From Bradyrhizobium sp. AZCC 2176 (lineage in GTDB: Bacteria; Pseudomonadota; Alphaproteobacteria; Rhizobiales; Xanthobacteraceae): a DNA stretch of 64,000 bases. Below are positions 19,890 through 29,116 of the stretch, one piece after another. How positions within the stretch are numbered: position 1 is the first letter of the stretch; the number at the start of each line of letters is the position of its first letter. The notes under the pieces are model-generated. The model was not told where the DNA came from and ran no database searches. It saw only the letters and a list, made by a program, of their open reading frames with translations. Location of the stretch: NCBI RefSeq assembly GCF_036924645.1, contig NZ_JAZHRX010000001.1:5111501-5175500 (forward strand), given 5' to 3'. Made by a program: the position numbers and the translations under genes.

Positions 19890-20345
19890 CTAGGTCGTGT
19901 CGGGGGCGATGACGCCCTTCTTGAAGACGAAACAGCCGTAGAACCGCCGTTCGCCGGTCTGGATCACGCAATAGGCATTCTTCGCACGTTCATAGAAGGC
20001 AAATCGCTCGACCGAACCCATCGACAAGGCACGTCCCTGTGTGGCGTCGATTTCCTTCTGGACCTCAAGCTGCACGGGAGGGATCTCGTCGGGCTGACCG
20101 ACGATTTCCATCCGCAACGCCGGCTTTTCGACAAAGGAGTCGAGCGGCAGGACTGAAAGGACGGCTCGCGCGGCCCGGGCTGCGGTGACATTATCGATCC
20201 GCAGGAGGCGGCCCAGCACGGTCTGACGGGCAACCGCGTCGGCTGGGAAATTGGTGTCACAGAGGACGAGATCGTCGCCATGACCCATGGCGCGCAACGC
20301 GTAAAGGACGTCGGCATTCAGGATTGGATCGATCGATATCAGCAT
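19890..20345 (-). CDS. fucU: L-fucose mutarotase (RbsD/FucU family)
   Basis: Small cytosolic mutarotase of 151 residues interconverting sugar anomers. The catalytic histidine is H22 in LRAMGHGDDLVLCDTNFPAD, and the C-terminal FYGCFVFKKGV distinguishes FucU from ribose-specific RbsD. The ATG at 20345 has GGAGGC upstream; the longer frame from 20489 is rejected. It converges on the aldose dehydrogenase/lactonase pair, so all three likely serve fucose or a related 6-deoxy sugar. Confidence 0.9.
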   Translation of the reverse strand: MLISIDPILNADVLYALRAMGHGDDLVLCDTNFPADAVARQTVLGRLLRIDNVTAARAARAVLSVLPLDSFVEKPALRMEIVGQPDEIPPVQLEVQKEIDATQGRALSMGSVERFAFYERAKNAYCVIQTGERRFYGCFVFKKGVIAPDTT

Positions 20346-21180
20346 GCTTTGCCTCCCACAGTCTCTCTTTGGCAGCGGACTGTCTGGCTCAACAATGTGG
20401 CCGCATCCGCCTGTCCACCATAGCGCATGATTGAACCGAGGGCCGGCAGCCACGCCTGTGTTCTTCGGTAGATGGTCGTCCTGAAGCACCTTGCAGAGAC
20501 GACGGACGGCGGACGCAGCGCTCGCCCCGGCAACGCCTCGCAGATATACATAGATACCTTTCTGTTCCAGTGACGTGGTTGTTTAGCAGCGGCATTCCAA
20601 GCATCAACCCATCAACCACCAAACCACAATGAGAACAGATCGCCGCAGTTGCGGCGAACCACCGCTGCCTTGGACGGGAATCGTGTGCCTGCGCCGGCAT
20701 TTGACCAGGATGTCCACAAACCATCTCTCGATGGCCAGTCCTTATCTGACGAAGCCACTGGCTTACCCGAACTATTATGGCGTCGCCGCTGAGCAAACGA
20801 TCGATTCACCATTCCTGCGATCAATTCGGCGTCACCGTCGAGGAGCAAGAGCGGAAGTCTGACACGCAACAGAAATCCCGGGTGGACATCATTACGACCT
20901 TGCATTGTATTGATCGCAAACACTGACAGTCCTTCGTCGGGGCGGAACGCGGTCACGGCTGCTTTTCATCGCGATCATCCGGTTCGGCACAAACAGAGGC
21001 CTCTGAAAACGGAGCGTAGCGCCGCTTCATGCGGCAGTGGCCAGATGCAAGGAAAAGCAATCGACAAAAACGCGAGTACCGGTCTCCTGCCAGCGTCAGC
21101 TCTGGGTCGTTGTAACGATCTGATCTGCCGTAGCGTCCTTTCGCAAGGCAAGGGTCAGGTTCGCTTGAAGGAAAAAAGCA
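20346..21180. other. Intergenic region of about 835 bases before the RTX deacetylase
   Basis: No supported gene. Small frames on both strands have no recognisable motif. A perfect 7-bp stem (CGCCGCA/TGCGGCG with a two-base loop) lies at 20641-20656 but has no T-run, so it is not a standard terminator. The region should contain the divergent promoters of fucU and the giant exoprotein gene. AAGGA precedes the ATG at 21181. Confidence 0.4.
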
Positions 21181-24100
21181 ATGGCGACCACAATTGGCAA
21201 CCTGATCACCCTCGATGGGGAATTCACCGATTGGCAGCCGAGCAGCACCGTCGAGAGGCCAACAAACACCGTCGCTGAGTATCAGATCTACGGGTCCCTC
21301 GTCGACGATGCGGCGCTCGGCAAGAACTATGTGCTCGGCATCAACGCGACGGTGGCAACGGATCCAGCGATCGCCGCCTTTACCTTCATCTATCTCAACA
21401 CCGATCAAAGCACGGCGACCGGTTATACGCCGTTCGGCAGCGTGGGCGCCGAGTACTACGTGCAGTTCCTCCCGGACGCAAACAGCGTGCTTCAGCCCTA
21501 TCTTTACTCGGTGACATCTGCCGGCGCCGCGACCCTGCTCAACGACGGTGCGCCGCTTAATTTCGGCATCTCCAGTGATGGCAAGAGTGTTGAAGTAGCG
21601 ATCCCGCAGGCGTTACTGACGCCACCCGCGGGTACCGCACCCACCTCGATCAATTTCGCCGCCCTGATCAACAACGGCGCGGCGGCGCTGCCGGCCGACT
21701 TCAGCAACAGTCCGCAATACACCATCACCGATCCATCGACGCTGGTCGCCGTCGACCACACGATCAAGAAGGTCGGCATCGTTTATTCCGCGACGACGGC
21801 CGCATTGTATTTTGGCGGCGGATCGGTAGGAGAAACAGCCTATGCCGATTTGTTCATGGCGGCGCAGCATCAGGCCGAAGCTGCCGGCGTCTCCTATGAT
21901 CTCTTGACCGAGGCCGACCTCACCAATGTTGCCAAGCTCTCGCAGTACAGTGCGCTGATCTTCCCCAGTATGGAGAATGTCCAATCGACCCAGGTCGCCT
22001 CGATCGTCAGCGCCTTGAGCCACGTGGTCTACGACTATCACGTGCCGATTATCACGGCGGGCAACTTCCTGACCAATGATGAGAGCGGCGCGCCGCTGCA
22101 AGGCAATTCGTACGCCAACATGCAGGCACTGCTGAACGTGACGCTCGGCGGGTTCGGTACGGCGACCTATTCGGTCACGGCAGATCCCCAGGCGCTCGCC
22201 AATAACAACCCGGTGGTGGCCGGCTACGCGGCCGGCGAACTCATCGGCGGGGCCAGCGGCGAGTTCGCAGGGACGACGGCAGGCTACTACAGCAACACCG
22301 GATACTTGACGTTTTCGGGTGTCACGCAACCGGCGACCGTGCTGGCCGACATCAACATTCAGGGCGGTGACGTGCTCGCCGGCGTGGTTCAGACGACCAC
22401 CGGCGGCACCAACACCGTGTTCGCGACCACGGGCCTGCTCGGCGACAGCAACCTGCTCCAGCACGCCATCCAGAACGCGGTATTCGGCACGACGCCAAGC
22501 CTGGCGCTCAACACCTCCCGCATGACCGGCATCGTCGCCTCGCGCACCGACTTGGATCAGTCGCAGTTCCCCTCCGACGTCTCGCCCGAGGGCGGCCAAG
22601 CCGGCATCTACGACGTCATGATCCCGATCCTGCAGCAGTGGAAGCAGCAGTACAATTTTGTCGGCTCCTACTACGTCAACATCGGCGACAATGCCAATCC
22701 GGCCAACCAGAATTTCACCAACTGGGCCGTGTCCGCTCCCTATTATCAGGCGATTATTGCCATGGGCAGCGAGATCGGCAGTCATTCCTATACCCACCTG
22801 ATCAACCCGCCCACCGTCGACGCCAATGGCAATCCGGTGTCGAACTGGGGCGAGAACACCAACACGCTCTACGTCACGCCACCTGCCAACGGTTCGGCGC
22901 CGAACTGGACGTTCGACTACGAATTCGGACAATCGAACACGATCCTGCAGCAGCAGCTTGGCATCGCGATTGCCGGAGCCGCCGTGCCCGGCGCCGGCGA
23001 GACCGTGACGACCTCCCAGAAGATCCTGCAGTACTACCAGACCGTGGGCGGGCTCACCGGCTACGTCACCGGCGGCTGGACCGGGGCAGGTTCCGGCTAT
23101 CCCAACGCCTTTGGCTACATCGACGCGACCAATACCGGTTCGGTCTATATCGCACCCAACATCACGTTCGACTTCACTGAGATCCAGTTTCAGAACAAGA
23201 CACCCGCCGAGGCGCTGGCCGACTGGCAGGCGCTGTTCAATCAGCTCTCGGCCAACTCTCAGGCGCCGATCATCGTTTGGCCGTGGCACGACTATGGCGT
23301 GACCAACTGGGCGACCGACGAAACCGGGAGCGCGCCGAACTATACGACCCAGATGTTCACGGATTTCATAGCCTACGCGTACAACGCCGGCTACGAGTTC
23401 GTGACGATGGAGACGCTCGCCGCCCGCATCGCCGCGCAGCAGAAGGCGACGCTCTCCGAGACCACCAATGGCAACCTCATCACCGCGACCGTCACGCCGA
23501 ATCCCACCGCGCCCGATCTCGGCGGGATGGCGTTGAATGTGATCAACGGCGCCACCGGCCAGGTCATTCAGAACGCTGGCACCTGGTATGCTTACGACAG
23601 CGACAGTATCTTCCTGCCGTATGGCGGCGGCACCTTCACCGTCACGCTTGGCACAACGCAGGACGATGTCACCCATATCGATGGGCTGCCGATGCGCGCC
23701 GACCTGCTATCGGTGACCGGCGACGGCTCGAATCTCGCCTTCGCGATGAAGGGTGACGGCGTCGTCGACGTTCATGTCAAGACGCCCGATGCGAATGTCG
23801 TCTCGATCCAGGGGGCCCCCGCGGCCACGCTGATTGGAACCGACCTGTCCCTGCTATTCAATGACGGCGCGCTGGCCATCTCATCGACTTCGTCGCAGGG
23901 GGTGCCGGTTCAGCACAACGTGGCGATCTCCGACGGCGCAAATGCGGTTACGTCGAGCGGCGCCGATATCGTCTTCGGCGGCACCGCCAACGACATCATC
24001 AACGGCGAGGCCGGAAACGATGCTCTCAACGGCGGCTCCGGGAACGACGCGATCAACGGTGGAACTGACAACGATAGTCTTGCCGGCGGGGCAGGCAATG

Positions 24101-25968
24101 ACACGCTCGACGGCGGCACCGGGACCAATACCGCGGTCTATTCCGGGACCACGATAGACTATAGCTTTATACTGAATACTGACGGCAGCGTCACCGTAAC
24201 CGACGTGCGTACGGGTTCGCCTGACGGTACGGATACCGACATCAACATCCAAAATTACCGGTTTGGCAACGGGCTGGTGCTGACTCAGGCCATGCTGCCT
24301 TTTGCCGTTGTCACCGGTACCGCCGGCAATGACGTTTTGACCGGCTCCGCCGCCGCGAATTCAGGCCAACTCATCCTGGGGCTGGCGGGCAACGACACGC
24401 TGACGGCGGGAGCGGGCGGCAATAATACCCTGGACGGCGGCGACGGCAATGACACGCTTCGCGATGCGGGTGCCGCTGCCGCGGCAGGCATTGTCGATAC
24501 CATGATCGGCGGTGCGGGCAACGATACCTATGTCGTGACGAGGACAAACGACATCATTGTTGAGCAGCTAAATGCCGGCGCCGATACGGTCCGCGTCAGC
24601 ATTGGCAGCTATCTGCTTCCCGACAACGTGGAGACCCTTGTTTATACGGGAACCACTGGCGTCAACGCTATCGGAAACGGGCTGGACAACACGTTCAGTG
24701 GCTTTAGGGGCAGCAGTGTGCTCGACGGCAGCGAGGGCACTGACACCGCCGTGCTGACCGGCTTGCTCGGACAGTACACGGTCACCACGAATCCGGACGG
24801 CAGCGTCACGTTTGCCGATACCAGGTCAGGCTCGCCGGACGGGACCACCACATTCAAGAATTTCGAACTTTTCCAGCTCAGTGATGGGCTTACCCTGACA
24901 GCGTCACAGCTTACCTCGGCGGCCATTGTTAACGGAACCAGCGGCGACAATGTGCTGACGAGCGCGGTGCCAGGCGCCCTCATTTTTGGGCTCGGAGGCA
25001 ACGACACCCTGACGGCAAATGCCGCCAATCAGATTCTGGACGGGGGAGCAGGATCAGACATCCTGAACGACAACGGCCAGACCGGGATATTGCTCTTCGG
25101 CGGCGCGGGCAATGATACTTACAATGTGACACAGGCAGGGACTGTCGTCACGGAGCTCGCAAATAACGGTACCGACACCCTGCAGACCTCACTTCTAAGC
25201 TATCAACTTCCAGGCGGCGTCGAAAGGCTGGTCTACACCGGCAGCGGAAGTTTTGCCGCGACGGCAACCGCTGCTGGCCAAACGATTACTGGCGGAACAG
25301 GTGCAGATGCGCTGGGTGACGGTGGCTTCGCCAACGTCACGCTTCGTGGTAATGGCGGCGCAGACACGTTCACTGTAACCAACGCCTCGACCATCGTTAA
25401 CGAGTCGAGTGGCAGCACGAACTCAACGGTATTGACCACGCTCTCAAGCTACTCATTAGGTGGCAACGTTCAGAACCTGACATTCGCCGGTACTGGCGCC
25501 TTCACCGGTAACGGCAATGGTCTGGCGAACACGATGACCGGCGGTACCGGGAACGACACTCTGTCTGGCAGCGGAGGCGCCGACACGCTGATTGGCGGAG
25601 CGGGAAACGACAGGCTATCCGGCGGCGGCGCCGCCGATACGTTCGTGTTCGCGCCCGTCAATCCAACCACGACGAACGGCGTCTACGCTGCGGGCTTCGG
25701 TCAAGATGTGATCACCGACTTTTCGGCCAACATGAACAATAGCAGCCACGACGTTCTGCTGTTCTCGTCCTCCATGTTTGCCCCCGGTACGACCGCTGCC
25801 GCGTTCGTCAATGGTACGGCCCAGAACGCCGCGGGTGGCCTGGTCTCCGTCGTGCAATCGGGTAACAACGTCGTCATCTCCATTGATCCGACAGACACGA
25901 TCACGTTGAACAATGTATCGCTTTCGGTGCTCAAGAGCGGCGCTGCCGTCGATATTCACTTCGTCTGA
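21181..25968 (+). CDS. Giant RTX exoprotein with NodB-type polysaccharide deacetylase domain
   Basis: Predicted type I-secreted enzyme of 1595 residues acting on extracellular amino-sugar polysaccharide. It has no signal peptide. Residues 1-190 form a beta-rich domain resembling a carbohydrate-binding module (LDGEFTDWQ). Residues 193-440 look like a flavodoxin/Rossmann domain (KKVGIVYS). A NodB/CE4-type deacetylase follows (about 448-760), with acidic motif T456-D457-L-D459, metal motif H535-S-Y-T-H539 and a late W-P-W-H703-D. From about residue 918 there are nonapeptide calcium repeats (GGSGNDAINGG and similar), with two copies of a DGSVT..D.R.GSPDGT module near 1001 and 1207. The last 20 residues are hydrophobic, as in RTX secretion signals. 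The domain order recalls PelA and fungal Agd3. The secretion ABC and HlyD genes follow immediately. Confidence 0.85.
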   Translation: MATTIGNLITLDGEFTDWQPSSTVERPTNTVAEYQIYGSLVDDAALGKNYVLGINATVATDPAIAAFTFIYLNTDQSTATGYTPFGSVGAEYYVQFLPDANSVLQPYLYSVTSAGAATLLNDGAPLNFGISSDGKSVEVAIPQALLTPPAGTAPTSINFAALINNGAAALPADFSNSPQYTITDPSTLVAVDHTIKKVGIVYSATTAALYFGGGSVGETAYADLFMAAQHQAEAAGVSYDLLTEADLTNVAKLSQYSALIFPSMENVQSTQVASIVSALSHVVYDYHVPIITAGNFLTNDESGAPLQGNSYANMQALLNVTLGGFGTATYSVTADPQALANNNPVVAGYAAGELIGGASGEFAGTTAGYYSNTGYLTFSGVTQPATVLADINIQGGDVLAGVVQTTTGGTNTVFATTGLLGDSNLLQHAIQNAVFGTTPSLALNTSRMTGIVASRTDLDQSQFPSDVSPEGGQAGIYDVMIPILQQWKQQYNFVGSYYVNIGDNANPANQNFTNWAVSAPYYQAIIAMGSEIGSHSYTHLINPPTVDANGNPVSNWGENTNTLYVTPPANGSAPNWTFDYEFGQSNTILQQQLGIAIAGAAVPGAGETVTTSQKILQYYQTVGGLTGYVTGGWTGAGSGYPNAFGYIDATNTGSVYIAPNITFDFTEIQFQNKTPAEALADWQALFNQLSANSQAPIIVWPWHDYGVTNWATDETGSAPNYTTQMFTDFIAYAYNAGYEFVTMETLAARIAAQQKATLSETTNGNLITATVTPNPTAPDLGGMALNVINGATGQVIQNAGTWYAYDSDSIFLPYGGGTFTVTLGTTQDDVTHIDGLPMRADLLSVTGDGSNLAFAMKGDGVVDVHVKTPDANVVSIQGAPAATLIGTDLSLLFNDGALAISSTSSQGVPVQHNVAISDGANAVTSSGADIVFGGTANDIINGEAGNDALNGGSGNDAINGGTDNDSLAGGAGNDTLDGGTGTNTAVYSGTTIDYSFILNTDGSVTVTDVRTGSPDGTDTDINIQNYRFGNGLVLTQAMLPFAVVTGTAGNDVLTGSAAANSGQLILGLAGNDTLTAGAGGNNTLDGGDGNDTLRDAGAAAAAGIVDTMIGGAGNDTYVVTRTNDIIVEQLNAGADTVRVSIGSYLLPDNVETLVYTGTTGVNAIGNGLDNTFSGFRGSSVLDGSEGTDTAVLTGLLGQYTVTTNPDGSVTFADTRSGSPDGTTTFKNFELFQLSDGLTLTASQLTSAAIVNGTSGDNVLTSAVPGALIFGLGGNDTLTANAANQILDGGAGSDILNDNGQTGILLFGGAGNDTYNVTQAGTVVTELANNGTDTLQTSLLSYQLPGGVERLVYTGSGSFAATATAAGQTITGGTGADALGDGGFANVTLRGNGGADTFTVTNASTIVNESSGSTNSTVLTTLSSYSLGGNVQNLTFAGTGAFTGNGNGLANTMTGGTGNDTLSGSGGADTLIGGAGNDRLSGGGAADTFVFAPVNPTTTNGVYAAGFGQDVITDFSANMNNSSHDVLLFSSSMFAPGTTAAAFVNGTAQNAAGGLVSVVQSGNNVVISIDPTDTITLNNVSLSVLKSGAAVDIHFV

Positions 25969-25990
25969 CTATCGACCAGAGGAAGAGGAA

Positions 25991-27718
25991 GTGGTGCGCT
26001 TACAAGGCGACTATCCCGTGATCCGATCTTCTGACCTCGCGGCCGCATTCCGGGGGTTTCGCGGCGCCGTCTTCGCTGTCTCAGTGATCTCCGGAATCAT
26101 CAATATGCTGGCGTTGACCGGTTCCATCTACATGCTGCAGATCTATGACCGCGTATTGTCGAGCCACAGCGTGCCAACGCTCGTTTCGCTGTCCGTCCTG
26201 ATGTTCGTACTGTATGCGTTCTATGGGGCCTTCGACCTGCTGCGCAACCAGGCGTCAGGCCGCGCGGCTATACTGTTCGACCGCCGCATCGCGGGCCCGG
26301 TACATGCCGCGGTCGTAAACTTGCCTCTCAAGGGAGCATCAAGGTCGACGGCGCAACAGCCGATGCGCGATGTGGACGTGATCCGTGGCTTTCTAGCTAG
26401 CGGTGGTCCGGTCGCCTTCCTCGATCTGCCATGGATGCCTATCTACCTAGCGTTCGTTTTCTTGCTGCACCCGTGGCTTGGCGTGATGTGCCTCTCAGGG
26501 ATGTTGCTGCTCGTTCTGCTCACCCTCCTGACCGAACGGCTTTCGCGTGAAGAAGTACAGGCGAGTGCGCGTGCGGACGCCGCGCGCAAATCCATCGCCG
26601 ACGCAAATGTACGAAATGCTGAAACACTACAGGCCATGGGATTCGCCGGACGCGCCATCGACCGGTTCGAGAAGGTCAACGAGAGCTATTTGATGCTGCA
26701 GACCAGGGCCAGCGACGTGATCGCGAAACTGACCGCTGTGTCAAAGTTCCTGCGTTTGGGACTGCAATCGGCCATCCTTGGACTGGGTGCATACCTTGCG
26801 CTCCGCGGTGAGCTTACCGGCGGCGCCATCATTGCCGCGTCGATAACCTCTTCCCGGGCCTTAGCGCCAGTCGAACAGGCAATCGCGCATTGGCGTGGCT
26901 TTTTGGGCGCGCGGCAAAGCTTTGATCGTCTTTCGAAGGCGCTCGTCGGCCTTCCGGCCGCTCGTCGGCCGTTGGTCCTTCCGCCGCCGGTAGAGCGGCT
27001 GACGCTGGAGAACGCGACAGTCTGCCTGCCCGGCGTCGACCGGCTGGTCCTCTTCGACGTCAGCTTCGAAATGCTGGGCGGCCAGGCTCTGGCCATAATA
27101 GGTCCGAGCGCGGCGGGCAAGTCGTCATTGGCGCGCGCAATTACCGGCGTATGGCCGCTGCAGCGCGGCTCCATCCGTCTCGATGGGGCCGAGCTCGGTG
27201 GTTGGTCGCTCGAAGAGCTGGGCCGACATATTGGCTATCTGCCGCAAGATGTGACGCTGTTCGAAGGTACGATCGCAGAAAACATCTGCCGCCTTGAGGA
27301 GGAGAAAGATAGCGTCGCGATCATCGCCGCGGCCAGAGCCGCAGGCGTCCATGAGATGATTCTCCGCTTGCCGGATGGCTACGAAACGAATGTCGGCCCC
27401 GATGGTTCGGCATTGTCAGCCGGCCAGCGCCAGCGCGTTGCGCTTGCTCGAGCGCTGTTTCGCGATCCATTTCTGGTCGTGCTCGATGAACCGAACTCGA
27501 ATCTCGACGCCGAGGGCGAGCATGCATTGTCAGCCGCGATCGAGGGGGTTCGAAGGCGTGGCGGCATTGTGCTTGTCGTTGCGCATCGGCCCAGCGCACT
27601 AAACGCAGTCGACCATGTCGCCATGCTCAATGCGGGGCGGTTGAGCGCGTTCGGTCCGAGGGACGAGATACTGAAGAAGGTATTGCTCCATCCGGTTCGG
27701 ACCGCCGTCAGTTCATGA
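25991..27718 (+). CDS. Type I secretion ABC permease/ATPase (PrsD-like)
   Basis: Fused membrane and ATPase protein, about 575 residues, energising export of RTX proteins across the inner membrane. The N-terminal half has five to six membrane helices (SVISGIINMLALTGSIYMLQIYDRVL is typical of PrtD/PrsD). The ATPase shows Walker A GPSAAGKSS, signature LSAGQRQRVALARAL and Walker B LVVLDEPNSNLD. There is no N-terminal peptidase domain. GTG at 25991 is chosen because AGAGGAAGAGGAA lies just upstream; an ATG at 25913 would overlap the RTX gene by 56 bases. The obvious cargo is the RTX deacetylase 22 bases upstream. Confidence 0.93.
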   Translation: MVRLQGDYPVIRSSDLAAAFRGFRGAVFAVSVISGIINMLALTGSIYMLQIYDRVLSSHSVPTLVSLSVLMFVLYAFYGAFDLLRNQASGRAAILFDRRIAGPVHAAVVNLPLKGASRSTAQQPMRDVDVIRGFLASGGPVAFLDLPWMPIYLAFVFLLHPWLGVMCLSGMLLLVLLTLLTERLSREEVQASARADAARKSIADANVRNAETLQAMGFAGRAIDRFEKVNESYLMLQTRASDVIAKLTAVSKFLRLGLQSAILGLGAYLALRGELTGGAIIAASITSSRALAPVEQAIAHWRGFLGARQSFDRLSKALVGLPAARRPLVLPPPVERLTLENATVCLPGVDRLVLFDVSFEMLGGQALAIIGPSAAGKSSLARAITGVWPLQRGSIRLDGAELGGWSLEELGRHIGYLPQDVTLFEGTIAENICRLEEEKDSVAIIAAARAAGVHEMILRLPDGYETNVGPDGSALSAGQRQRVALARALFRDPFLVVLDEPNSNLDAEGEHALSAAIEGVRRRGGIVLVVAHRPSALNAVDHVAMLNAGRLSAFGPRDEILKKVLLHPVRTAVSS

Positions 27719-27743
27719 ACTATGAAGCAGGAGTAGTTTCGAC

Positions 27744-29099
27744 ATGACTGCTTCGGTTGTGGCTCTCAAGAAAAACTTGCAGCCGTCGAGCGCGGGTCGG
27801 CTCGCGGTCAGGGCGGCGGATATCGCCGAGGTGCGAAGGCCGCTCATGATCGGCTTGGCCCTTTCCATTGTGATCGCGCTTGCCCTATTCGGCTGGGGGA
27901 ACGTCGCGGCATTGTCGGGAGCGGTGGTCGCCAACGGGATGGTCGTGGTCGAGGGCAGCAGCAAGAAAGTTCAGCATCCGCAGGGTGGCGTTGTTGGAGA
28001 GATTCTCGTGAAGGACGGCAGCCGTGTTTCGGCCGGTGATCTGCTGGTCAGACTGGACGATACACAAGCACGCGCCTCGTTGGGCATTGTCACATCGCAA
28101 TTGACGGAGCTGCGCGGACGCAAGGCGCGTCTCGCCGCCGAGCGCGACAATGAGCATGAACTGGAATTTCCGCCCGATTTCACTGCGTCGGCACCGGAGG
28201 CCGAACGAGTGGCCAGCGGTGAGCGACGCCTATTCCAGGTTCGGCTCGCATCGGCGAACGGGCAGAAGGCGCAGCTCGACGAGCGAATCAAGCAGAACGA
28301 GGAGCAAATCAAGGGGCTCATGCAGCAGAGCACGGCCAAGACACGGGAACGTTCGCTGATAGGCGAGGAGTTGTCGCGGGTCGATGATCTCTACAAGCGA
28401 AAACTCCTGCCGGTGACGCGTGTCCTTAGCCTGCAGCGCGACGAGACCCGCATAGAGGGCGAAGTCGGAACGTTGACGGCGCAAATCGGCAAACTGCGTG
28501 GCCAGATCGTTGAGACGCGACTTCAGATCATTGCCATCGATGACAACCGGTTTTCCGACGCGCAAAAGGAGCTGCGTGAGATCGAAGGTCGCATTGCTGA
28601 GTTGCAGGAGCGAAAAATTGCAGCCGTAGACCAACTGCGGCGTGTCGAGCTCAGAGCTCCGATCGACGGGACAGTTCACGAACTCGGAGTCCACACCATT
28701 GGTGGCGTGGTCAATCCTGCGGAACAGTTGATGCTGATCGTTCCGAGCAGCGATTCACTGTCGGTCGACGTTCGCATCCCGAGCACCGAAATCGACCGGC
28801 TGAAAATCGGTCGGCAAGCCACACTGCGCTTCACCGCATTCAACCAGCGCACTACGCCGGAGGTCAAGGGCGTCGTTACAAGGCTTTCTCCAGACGCTGT
28901 CCGGGAAAAAGAGTCGGGGCAATTCTACTACACTGCTCGCATTACACCCGACAATGACGACCTCGCGCGCCTCGCGGACCAGCGGCTGGTTCCGGGAATG
29001 CCGGTTGAAGCTTTCATAGAGACATCGCCAAGAACCGCATTGTCATATCTGACGAAGCCTCTCACAGATCAGTTCGAACGCGCTTTTCGTGAGCGTTGA
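27744..29099 (+). CDS. HlyD-family type I secretion adaptor (PrsE-like)
   Basis: Membrane fusion protein of 451 residues with one N-terminal transmembrane segment (about residues 34-55). A lipoyl-like half (VQHPQGGVVGEILVKDGSRVSAGDLLVRLD) is followed by long coiled coils (about 150-300) and the second half motif RAPIDGTVHELGVHTIGGVV. It would link the PrsD-like ABC protein to a TolC-type outer membrane channel, which is not encoded in the window. AGGAG precedes the ATG. The stop lies just before the next gene, consistent with one operon starting at the RTX gene. Confidence 0.93.
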   Translation: MTASVVALKKNLQPSSAGRLAVRAADIAEVRRPLMIGLALSIVIALALFGWGNVAALSGAVVANGMVVVEGSSKKVQHPQGGVVGEILVKDGSRVSAGDLLVRLDDTQARASLGIVTSQLTELRGRKARLAAERDNEHELEFPPDFTASAPEAERVASGERRLFQVRLASANGQKAQLDERIKQNEEQIKGLMQQSTAKTRERSLIGEELSRVDDLYKRKLLPVTRVLSLQRDETRIEGEVGTLTAQIGKLRGQIVETRLQIIAIDDNRFSDAQKELREIEGRIAELQERKIAAVDQLRRVELRAPIDGTVHELGVHTIGGVVNPAEQLMLIVPSSDSLSVDVRIPSTEIDRLKIGRQATLRFTAFNQRTTPEVKGVVTRLSPDAVREKESGQFYYTARITPDNDDLARLADQRLVPGMPVEAFIETSPRTALSYLTKPLTDQFERAFRER

Positions 29100-29116
29100 A
29101 GGTCTCGGCTCAAGCT

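Noticed and set aside
20641..20656. Perfect GC hairpin as a terminator
   Set aside because: No T-run follows on either strand and the loop is only two bases; left unassigned.
21613..23676. 687-codon open frame on the minus strand inside the RTX gene
   Set aside because: It lies antisense to a clearly coding deacetylase region, is Arg/Gly/His-rich as expected from high-GC shadow frames, and has no motif or ribosome binding site.
24000..25600. CRISPR-like or satellite repeats
   Set aside because: The repetitive pattern is explained by RTX nonapeptide codons within one open frame; spacers and identical repeats are absent.
25913..25990. Longer N terminus for the PrsD-like protein starting at the ATG 25913
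   Set aside because: It would overlap the RTX gene by 56 bases and lacks a ribosome binding site, while GTG 25991 has a strong one and matches the family N terminus.
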